From: Actinobacteria bacterium UBA3120
Lineage (GTDB): Bacteria > Actinomycetota > Actinomycetes > S36-B12
Assembly (NCBI GenBank): GCA_002365735.1
Contig: DEZY01000101.1
Coordinates: forward strand, 1-7,014
Direction: 5' to 3'
Length of the DNA stretch: 7,014 bases
Numbering within the stretch: position 1 is the stretch's first letter; the number at the start of each line of letters is the position of its first letter. Below are positions 1 through 4,890 of this stretch, in pieces. Under the pieces are notes generated by a model. It was not told where the DNA came from. It saw nothing but the letters and a program-made list of their open reading frames with translations, and ran no database searches. The position numbers and the translations under genes are program-made.

Positions 1-28
1 TGAGTTATGAGTTATGAGTTAAGAGTTA
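1..28. repeat. Heptamer tandem repeat (TGAGTTA, four units)
   Basis: Positions 1-7, 8-14 and 15-21 are exact TGAGTTA copies; 22-28 is AGAGTTA with one mismatch, and the next bases (AGTG) break the pattern. The array touches the window edge, so its true length is unknown. Read on the minus strand the unit is TAACTCA, and the TAA at 21-19 is the stop codon of the DUF4287-type gene. The repeat therefore begins within the last codons of that gene and continues downstream of it. Confidence 0.85.
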
Positions 29-564
29 AGTGTCAACTCCACGATTTCACACATCAGCTTGGCATCGACATTCCAGTCAACCGGGACTTTGAAAGTCTTC
101 TTGTTCACAATGTAGGGGGCGAGTTCGGCGGTAAGTTTGGTAAGGACTCCAGTGTGGGTCGGGCCCAATAAAATGTGTTTCTGGTGAACGGAAACACCGA
201 TGATATAGTGATCATCGATTTTGCCGAATGGATGATTCCACGCAATCACAACTTGCATTGTTGGGTACTCGTTCGTCATCGATCTAAAGATTGATCGGAC
301 AGTTTCCTGCTTGGTGTAATCGAATTGTGCCAAATACTGTTCAACATTTTCGTACTTGAGTGATGTCGTTGATCCCCGCGCATAAAGCACCAGTGCATTT
401 GCGTGCGTTTGAGTGAATCCAAAATTCCCCCGTAAATAGGCAATCTGCTCCAGGTACTTCCTAGCGGAAATCTCGGCTATCTGGTCAAACCAAAAGGACA
501 TAGGTTGCCCGTACTTTTTCTCGATTGCGGGGAAGTGGGAGGAGCGATCAGGATTTGAGGCCAC
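19..564 (-). CDS. DUF4287 / DUF1801-like (YdhG-fold) protein, 181 aa
   Basis: This is a small soluble protein of unknown function with no signal peptide or membrane segment. Residues about 9-64 resemble DUF4287: a lysine-rich IEKKYGQ segment, a W/F-rich helix and the characteristic HANALV at 54-59 near the end of the domain. Residues about 73-179 resemble the DUF1801/YdhG-like alpha-beta fold, with an amphipathic helix, an AWNHPFGK turn at 108-115, and beta strands IIGVSVHQKHILLG at 121-134. This two-part arrangement and length are usual for DUF4287 proteins, which are annotated only as domain-containing proteins. The start is GTG at 564-562; an ATG at 566-564 is out of frame and the next in-frame ATG is residue 22, inside the first domain. 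TAAGGT at 576-571 lies 6 nt before the GTG and could be a -10 box for a leaderless mRNA, or its AAGGTG part could be a ribosome binding site. The gene is divergent from etfD. Family assignment is from pattern memory. Confidence 0.8.
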   Translation of the reverse strand: MASNPDRSSHFPAIEKKYGQPMSFWFDQIAEISARKYLEQIAYLRGNFGFTQTHANALVLYARGSTTSLKYENVEQYLAQFDYTKQETVRSIFRSMTNEYPTMQVVIAWNHPFGKIDDHYIIGVSVHQKHILLGPTHTGVLTKLTAELAPYIVNKKTFKVPVDWNVDAKLMCEIVELTLNS

Positions 565-570
565 ATTGGC

Positions 571-576
571 ACCTTA
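571..576 (-). promoter_or_regulatory. Candidate -10 box (TAAGGT) for leaderless DUF4287 gene, or its RBS
   Basis: On the minus strand TAAGGT fits TANNNT and is followed by GCCAAT and then the GTG start, so the transcript would begin at or next to the start codon. The overlapping AAGGTG (575-570), 5 nt from the GTG, is also an acceptable Shine-Dalgarno, so the two readings compete. No good -35 hexamer is visible. Confidence 0.4.
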
Positions 577-654
577 CCGGCGGGTACGGCTCAATGACTA
601 CCCGATTTGGCCGGTTCATTCGCCGATTTAGATTCACGCGTGATGTGACAATCT

Positions 655-666
655 CGATCAAGATCG
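655..666. promoter_or_regulatory. Inverted repeat CGATC-AA-GATCG upstream of etfD
   Basis: This is a perfect 5-bp inverted repeat with a 2-bp centre in the DUF4287-etfD spacer. It lies 43-54 bp before the etfD ATG. It could be a regulator site; no specific factor can be named, and a 10-bp palindrome can occur by chance. Confidence 0.25.
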
Positions 667-673
667 GGTCGTA

Positions 674-687
674 GAGAAAATATTCTC
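674..687. promoter_or_regulatory. Inverted repeat GAGAA-N4-TTCTC in the etfD promoter
   Basis: This is a perfect 5-bp inverted repeat with an AT-rich centre (AATA). It lies 22-35 bp before the etfD ATG, exactly where the -35 to -10 spacer would sit if the gene is transcribed from the TAGATT box at 697-702. A factor bound here would be placed to block RNA polymerase. The function is inferred. Confidence 0.3.
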
Positions 688-696
688 GACCATGAG

Positions 697-702
697 TAGA
701 TT
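697..702 (+). promoter_or_regulatory. Candidate -10 box (TAGATT) for leaderless etfD mRNA
   Basis: TAGATT fits TANNNT and is followed by TACCCA and the ATG at 709, placing the expected transcription start on the start codon. No Shine-Dalgarno precedes the ATG. The in-frame TAG at 697-699 rules out a longer protein with a normal start codon. No good -35 hexamer is seen. Confidence 0.45.
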
Positions 703-708
703 TACCCA

Positions 709-2919
709 ATGGACCAGATGCTTATTCGCGCCCTCGTGGGCACAGTACTTGCCCTCGTACTCATCGCCCTGGCCGCAAAACGAGGTTGGTTCCTGTTCTC
801 CCTCGCCCGGACGGGCCGCCAGTCGGTCGGTCGGTTCACCGATCCCACTGTTCGCGTCGAAGCGGAGGCCACCGAGGTTCTTGGCCAACGCAAGCTGCTC
901 AAGTGGATCGTGCCTGGAATCGCACACGTATTTGCCTTCTGGGGGTTCATCGTTCTGGGTCTGACAATCATTGAGGCATTCGGTGCGCTCTACGTGGCTG
1001 ACTTCGCGGTTCCCATTATTGGTACCTGGGCGATCGTCGGTTTTGCCGAAGATCTGTTTGCCATTCTTGTACTGGTGGGGATCACGATCTTTGCACTTAT
1101 CCGCCTCACAAATGACCCGCGCAAGGAGGGTCGGGCGTCACGCTTTTTTGGTTCCCACACTGCAGGTGCCTGGCTCATTCTGTTCATGATCTTCAACGTT
1201 GTCTGGACGCTTTTCCTCTACCGCGCGGCTCAGGTGAACACGGGAGTGTTCCCCTTCCCTGATGGCGCCTTCGCATCCGAGTACTTTGCAACGTGGATTA
1301 ATGGACTTGGTATCCACACAAATGAGTGGATTGAAACAATTGGCTTATGGCTCAATATCGGAGTGATCCTTGTTTTGTTGCTGATAGTTCTCAACAGCAA
1401 GCACCTTCATATTTTCACCGCACCGGTCAACGTGTACACCTCGCGCCGACCGGACGCACTCGGCCCGCTGCAACCCATCATGTACGACGGAAAGCCCCTT
1501 GACTTTGAAGATCCGCCAGAAGACGCCCTCTTTGGTAAAGGCCACATTTCTGAATTCACGTGGAAGAATTACGTTGACTTTATGGCCTGCACCGAATGCG
1601 GACGCTGCCAAGATCAATGCCCGGCTTGGAATACCGAGAAACCACTGAGCCCGAAGCTTTTGATCATGGATCTTCGTGACAATCTATTCGCTTCTTCGGA
1701 GTACCTACTTGCAGCAAAAGGATCCATGCTTGGGGCAGGTGAATTGGACGAAGAGGCACTCGCCACCCTCACACCAGAGCAACAGGAATTGTTGCAACGC
1801 CCATTCATTGGTGATCGTGCAGAGACAGAGAATGCAGCGACCGACGGCTACACCTACGACGGGCACCGCGACTTTTCACTTGAGCTCCCGGTTATTGGAA
1901 ACGACGTCCTGTGGTCATGCACGATGTGCGGCGCGTGCGTCAATCAATGCCCGGTAGACATTGAGCACGTTGACCATATCGCCGACATGCGTCGGAATCA
2001 GGTCATGGTCGCATCAGATTTCCCCAGTGAGCTCAACGGCATGTTCAAAAACGTTGAATCCAAGGGCAACCCCTGGGGCATGAACGCCGCCGACCGCAAT
2101 TCCTGGATCACTGAAGTTGACTTTGACGTTCGGGTATTCGGCCGCGATGGTGAAGAGACAATTCCAGCAGATATTGAGTACCTTTTCTGGGTTGGTTGCG
2201 CCGGAGCGTTCGAAGACCGTGCGAAGAAAACCACAAAGGCGGTAGCGGAACTACTTGACACCGCAGGCGTAAAATTCATGGTCCTCGGTGACGGCGAGAC
2301 CTGCACTGGTGACCCAGCGCGTCGTGCTGGCAACGAATTTATTTATCAAATGCAAGCCATGCAGAACGTTGAGATGCTCAACGAGATCAAGGCAACCAAA
2401 ATTGTGGTAACTTGCCCGCACTGCTTGAACACACTCAAGCGCGAGTACCCACAAATTGGCGGTGACTACGACGTTGTCCACCACACCGAATTACTCCGTG
2501 AATTGGTCAACAACAATCGACTCACGCCTATTGCTGAGCCTGGTGAAAGCGTCACCTACCACGACCCTTGTTATCTCGGTCGTCACAACAAAATTTATGA
2601 ACCACCACGTGAACTCCTCGAAGCCACAGGTGCAAAGAAGATTGAAATGGAGCGATCCGGTGACAAGTCATTCTGCTGCGGCGCTGGTGGGGCCCGCATG
2701 TGGATGGAGGAGAAGATTGGCACCCAGGTCAACAAAAACCGCGGTGATGAAGCAATCGCTACCGGGGCAAAAACAATCGCGGTGGCTTGTCCATTCTGTT
2801 CCGTCATGCTCAACGACGCTGTTACTTCACGCCAGCAAGAGGGCCTCGCCGAGGGTGTAGTAGTTTCCGATGTCGCGACGCTGCTTTTGGAAGCCACAAG
2901 GAAAAAGACCCTGAGTTAA
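709..2919 (+). CDS. etfD: EtfD-like membrane Fe-S oxidoreductase (ETF:quinone type), 736 aa
   Basis: This is probably an integral-membrane, heme/Fe-S protein passing electrons from electron transfer flavoprotein (beta-oxidation) to menaquinone, as proposed for mycobacterial EtfD (Rv0338c). Five likely membrane helices (about 4-22, 66-90, 106-133, 151-172, 207-229) form a NarI-like heme b domain; H73 and H232/H234 are possible heme ligands. Two [4Fe-4S] ferredoxin motifs follow: C294/C297/C300/C304 and C404/C407/C410/C414, each ending in CP. Two cysteine-rich (CCG) domains of the HdrB/HdrD/GlpC type complete it: C497, C532, C569, C572, where ETCTGDPAR replaces CCG, and C621, C656-C657, C694, C697. 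That non-canonical first motif is, as I recall, normal for this family. It is shorter than Rv0338c (882 aa). The start is ATG 709, with M718 as alternative. No etfBA gene is in the window, so the partner is inferred; a lactate- or glycolate-type dehydrogenase subunit is the alternative. Confidence 0.85.
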   Translation: MDQMLIRALVGTVLALVLIALAAKRGWFLFSLARTGRQSVGRFTDPTVRVEAEATEVLGQRKLLKWIVPGIAHVFAFWGFIVLGLTIIEAFGALYVADFAVPIIGTWAIVGFAEDLFAILVLVGITIFALIRLTNDPRKEGRASRFFGSHTAGAWLILFMIFNVVWTLFLYRAAQVNTGVFPFPDGAFASEYFATWINGLGIHTNEWIETIGLWLNIGVILVLLLIVLNSKHLHIFTAPVNVYTSRRPDALGPLQPIMYDGKPLDFEDPPEDALFGKGHISEFTWKNYVDFMACTECGRCQDQCPAWNTEKPLSPKLLIMDLRDNLFASSEYLLAAKGSMLGAGELDEEALATLTPEQQELLQRPFIGDRAETENAATDGYTYDGHRDFSLELPVIGNDVLWSCTMCGACVNQCPVDIEHVDHIADMRRNQVMVASDFPSELNGMFKNVESKGNPWGMNAADRNSWITEVDFDVRVFGRDGEETIPADIEYLFWVGCAGAFEDRAKKTTKAVAELLDTAGVKFMVLGDGETCTGDPARRAGNEFIYQMQAMQNVEMLNEIKATKIVVTCPHCLNTLKREYPQIGGDYDVVHHTELLRELVNNNRLTPIAEPGESVTYHDPCYLGRHNKIYEPPRELLEATGAKKIEMERSGDKSFCCGAGGARMWMEEKIGTQVNKNRGDEAIATGAKTIAVACPFCSVMLNDAVTSRQQEGLAEGVVVSDVATLLLEATRKKTLS

Positions 2920-2973
2920 ACAGGTTGATGATCCTATTTAAAACGGGCTGCCGGTCGGCAAGTTGTCGCCTTT

Positions 2974-3081
2974 ATGAGGCAGTTGCCAGGCACGATAAAT
3001 CACCTTGTTCGCGTTACCGAACTCGCCCACATCAATAAACCAAGTCTCGCTCGAGCCGTGACAGATAAATTGGTTAACTAA
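2974..3081 (+). CDS. Unrecognised small open frame, 35 aa, possible gene remnant
   Basis: An ATG at 2974 opens a 35-residue frame starting MRQLPGTINH and ending in TAA at 3081. The frame is open from 2932, just after tandem stops TGA TGA at 2926-2931, giving 49 sense codons in the same frame as etfD. The composition (LVRVTELAHINKPSLARAV) looks like protein, with helix-forming and charged residues well mixed. However, no Shine-Dalgarno precedes the ATG and there is no TANNNT box 6 nt before it. The C-terminal tail of a lost gene or chance are both possible. No family is recognised. Confidence 0.2.
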   Translation: MRQLPGTINHLVRVTELAHINKPSLARAVTDKLVN

Positions 3082-3106
3082 ACACCCGATCAAGAATCAA
3101 ATCAAT

Positions 3107-3187
3107 TTATGCTACCCGGTCGTCATTGCTGTATGTGGTGTCCGAGGCGTGATCGTGTACCTGTTCGAGCATGTACGCCTGAATCAT
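3107..3187 (-). CDS. Tiny open frame overlapping the 81-aa frame by ATGA, 26 aa
   Basis: On the minus strand ATG (3187-3185) overlaps the TGA of the preceding 81-codon frame (3186-3184) as ATGA, and the frame ends at TAA 3109-3107. It reads MIQAYMLEQV and then a D/H/S-rich tail ending DDRVA. The frame is open further upstream, to a TGA at 3256-3254, and that part also reads plausibly (NPRAAAAMIQ). This may therefore be the natural C-terminus of one gene broken by a frameshift from the 81-codon frame, rather than a separate translationally coupled peptide. No family is recognised. Confidence 0.2.
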   Translation of the reverse strand: MIQAYMLEQVHDHASDTTYSNDDRVA

Positions 3188-3429
3188 TGCCGCAGCAGCG
3201 CGCGGATTGAACTGCGTTGAGAGCCATCCTCGGTGTGGTAATTTGCGACCTGTTCAAAGGAACCAATGCTTGCTTCTACAAAAATGCTGAGTCGACGAAT
3301 CATCGCAACTTCAATGGGATCGCTCACATCATTGAAGTGGAGGCACGGGCAAGCCTTGGAAATCCCTGATGCCAACAACACTTCATCAATATGGCTTTTG
3401 TCAGGTTGATCCACATCCATCATGGACAT
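3184..3429 (-). CDS. Hypothetical protein downstream of dcd, 81 aa, possibly a broken gene
   Basis: The function is not recognised. The predicted protein is soluble and mixed alpha-helical, with an MSMMDVDQPDK start, a KACPCLHF segment carrying two cysteines at about 27 and 29, and a polar C-terminus (YHTEDGSQR). It lies on the same strand as dcd, starting 100 bp beyond the dcd stop. The frame is open 23 codons upstream of the first ATG (to a TGA at 3501-3499), and that extension (NPNITRSPLSEKERLVS) reads like protein but has no standard start. There is no clear ribosome binding site. Its end overlaps a second open frame by ATGA. A degraded gene with one or more frameshifts is as likely as an intact small gene. 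Confidence 0.3.
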   Translation of the reverse strand: MSMMDVDQPDKSHIDEVLLASGISKACPCLHFNDVSDPIEVAMIRRLSIFVEASIGSFEQVANYHTEDGSQRSSIRALLRQ

Positions 3430-3529
3430 GGTGACCGATACCAGGCGCTCTTTTTCTGAGAGTGGACTTCTGGTGATATTGGGATTGTAGCCCGATGCTC
3501 AGGAAGAATTACGGTTCCCAAGCAGTGAC

Positions 3530-4105
3530 CTAAATCTTGGTACGGTGGAAGTTCGCGAATGAGCGACTCGCTGTCGGTCCACGCTGTCCCTGGTAACGGG
3601 ATCCGTATTTATCAGATCCGTACGGGTGATCAGCTGGACTCGACAAACGAAACAAACACAGTTGGCCAATCTTCATTCCCGGGAAAAGTTTGATAGGCAG
3701 GGTTGCCACATTCGAGAGTTCCAACGTGATGTGTCCTGAGAACCCTGGGTCAATAAAACCTGCGGTTGAATGCGTGAGCAAACCAAGACGACCGAGTGAA
3801 GACTTTCCTTCGAGTCGACCCGCGAGGTCGTCCGGGAGTGAAACAACTTCCAGGGTTGAACCGAGAACGAATTCACCCGGGTGCAAAATGAATGGGTCGT
3901 CACCGTCGGGCTCAATCAGACGCGTGAGATCCTCTTGTTCAATACTGGGATCAATATGGGGGTATTTATGGTTTTCAAAAACCCGAAACATCCGGTCAAG
4001 CCGCACGTCAATACTCGAAGGCTGAATCATTTCCATGTCAAATGGCTCAACAGCCACGCGTTTATTATCAATTTCGGTCAGTAGATCCCGGTCAGATAGC
4101 AGCAC
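3530..4105 (-). CDS. dcd: dCTP deaminase, likely bifunctional DCD-DUT, 191 aa
   Basis: This enzyme deaminates dCTP and, in the bifunctional mycobacterial/methanogen type, hydrolyses the product through to dUMP and pyrophosphate for thymidylate synthesis. It is a cytosolic homotrimer with the dUTPase fold. The conserved core is present: QPSSIDVRL (28-36), [10 protein letters not shown] (75-84), [29 protein letters not shown] (97-125) with K101, S102, S103 and R106, and TLELSN (127-132) with the expected catalytic Glu at 129. The C-terminal [12 protein letters not shown] (171-182) is the lid that closes over the nucleotide. Length matches the M. tuberculosis enzyme (about 190 aa), and long blocks are identical in memory, including the N-terminal MLLSDRDL, which fixes the start at GTG 4105-4103. 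The gene lies 22 bp after the AraC-type gene but has no Shine-Dalgarno; TAACCT stands 6 nt before the GTG. Bifunctionality rests on family resemblance. Confidence 0.95.
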   Translation of the reverse strand: MLLSDRDLLTEIDNKRVAVEPFDMEMIQPSSIDVRLDRMFRVFENHKYPHIDPSIEQEDLTRLIEPDGDDPFILHPGEFVLGSTLEVVSLPDDLAGRLEGKSSLGRLGLLTHSTAGFIDPGFSGHITLELSNVATLPIKLFPGMKIGQLCLFRLSSPADHPYGSDKYGSRYQGQRGPTASRSFANFHRTKI

Positions 4106-4111
4106 GTGGGA

Positions 4112-4117
4112 AGGTTA
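4112..4117 (-). promoter_or_regulatory. Candidate -10 box (TAACCT) for leaderless dcd mRNA
   Basis: On the minus strand TAACCT fits TANNNT and is followed by TCCCAC and then the GTG start of dcd. Transcription would begin at the start codon, matching the absence of a Shine-Dalgarno in the 22-bp gap after the AraC-type gene. It would give dcd its own promoter rather than dependence on read-through. No -35 match is seen. Confidence 0.4.
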
Positions 4118-4127
4118 TCGCTTTCGA

Positions 4128-4838
4128 TTAACCGACGCGCCGATAGGCACCGGGTGTGAGCCCCAGAACTTTTCGGAACTGACGAGTAAATGAACTCTGG
4201 TCGTAAAACCCGCAGGCTGCAGCGATATCCCCCATGGACTGTGAAGTGTGGGTGATCATCGATGCCGCGTGCTCTAGTCGGAGCCTTTGTAAAAGCTGCT
4301 GGGGAGGTAATCCGAGGGTCCGTCGGGCCAAGCGCTCAAGTGACGGCGAGGAAACCCCCGCAATCTCGGCCATCTGGGCGACCCGCCATGGTTCATCGAT
4401 TCGCCCCCTGATTGCCGCGATAACTCGAGCCAACCCAGCGTGGGCGCTATTTACTTGTGCATGCAGGTCAACGGATAACACGGCAATTCCAATAGGTTCA
4501 CCCGTCGCTGAGATAAGGACCGACTTGCTAGTGACGTACCAACCCAGTTGTCCATCTGCCCGGACAATGAGTTCTAAGTGATTCTGCAGCGGTCGACCCG
4601 TTTTTAGTACCAATTCATCTTGGGCTAAATACGAGTCAGCGAGTTCATCACCGAAGAGTTCACGGACAGTCCGCCCGTGAACTTCACTAGCTTTGAGTCC
4701 CAAACGAGCGCAAAACCCCTCGTTGGCATAAACATGGTGATCATGTAAGTCCTTAATCGATCCCATGATTTGTGGGACCCCACCCACTAATTGCCGAAAT
4801 AACACTACCGATTGATTTTGTATTAATTCGACATCCAT
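4128..4838 (-). CDS. PAS-domain AraC-family transcriptional regulator, 236 aa
   Basis: This is a DNA-binding regulator with an N-terminal PAS-like sensor (about residues 8-125; HHVYANEGFCARLGLK and GWYVTSKSVLISATGEPIGI match the PAS core and its beta-sheet) and a C-terminal AraC/XylS pair of helix-turn-helices (about 139-233). The second carries the family signature: DIAAACGFYDQSSFTRQFRKVLGLTPGAYRR. The frame is open to 5069, but the 75 extra residues are Arg/Ser/Ala-rich, lie antisense to putA and match no domain. I chose ATG 4838-4836, 7 nt after AAGAG (4850-4846); ATG 4844-4842 is the alternative. The gene is divergent from putA with about 50 bp between starts, so control of putA is the natural inference, as PruR (an AraC-type protein) does in Pseudomonas. 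A PAS rather than cupin sensor makes the ligand uncertain. dcd follows 22 bp downstream. Confidence 0.85.
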   Translation of the reverse strand: MDVELIQNQSVVLFRQLVGGVPQIMGSIKDLHDHHVYANEGFCARLGLKASEVHGRTVRELFGDELADSYLAQDELVLKTGRPLQNHLELIVRADGQLGWYVTSKSVLISATGEPIGIAVLSVDLHAQVNSAHAGLARVIAAIRGRIDEPWRVAQMAEIAGVSSPSLERLARRTLGLPPQQLLQRLRLEHAASMITHTSQSMGDIAAACGFYDQSSFTRQFRKVLGLTPGAYRRVG

Positions 4839-4855
4839 GTGCATACTCTTGCACA
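4838..4855. promoter_or_regulatory. Inverted repeat TGTGCA-N6-TGCACA between araC-type gene and putA
   Basis: This is a perfect 6-bp inverted repeat with a TACTCT centre in the very short divergent spacer. It covers the regulator's AAGAG ribosome binding site and touches its ATG, and lies 36 bp before the putA ATG. A weak putA promoter (TTGTAT 4818-4823, N18, CATACT 4842-4847) would place its -10 inside the repeat. It could be a DNA operator for both genes or an mRNA hairpin at the regulator's start. Confidence 0.4.
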
Positions 4856-4890
4856 AGACACCCGCTAGCACCGCGCGCTTGGGTAGGCAC

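Larger units (their letters stand above)
2920..3529. other. 610-bp convergent interval without a recognised gene
   Basis: This lies between the ends of etfD (plus) and dcd (minus). It holds a short plus-strand open frame (2932-3081) and overlapping minus-strand frames (3107-3187 and 3184-3498), none recognised and none with a good ribosome binding site. The codon-like quality of these frames suggests decayed genes or unrecognised small ones. A TGCCG-GT-CGGCA palindrome lies just downstream of etfD (about 2949-2960), but no U-tract follows. I see no clear Rho-independent terminator, tRNA or insertion sequence. Confidence 0.6.

Noticed and set aside
575..586. TACC-GGCG-GGTA dyad near the DUF4287 gene start as a TetR-type operator
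   Set aside because: The arms are only 4 bp, do not extend outward, and resemble no specific operator closely enough to claim.
644..686. GTGACA (645-650) with TATTCT (681-686) as a -35/-10 pair for etfD
   Set aside because: The spacer is 30 bp, far too long for a standard promoter; the TAGATT box fits the gene start better.
692..964. ATG at 692 opening a 90-codon plus-strand frame over the etfD start
   Set aside because: It is out of frame with etfD, lacks recognisable domains, and the etfD frame has unmistakable membrane and Fe-S motifs.
3160..3190. GTTCGAGC at about 3163 as a possible tRNA T-loop, since tRNA genes lie near dcd in some Actinobacteria
   Set aside because: No matching T-stem, anticodon arm or acceptor stem could be found around it on either strand.
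3436..3470. TTTTT run at about 3451-3455 as a Rho-independent terminator
   Set aside because: No stable GC-rich stem precedes it; only a 4-bp CTCT/AGAG pairing around the run is visible.
3690..4084. Plus-strand open frames opposite dcd
   Set aside because: They are antisense shadows of a strongly conserved enzyme; composition is Ser/Arg/Pro-rich with no family match.
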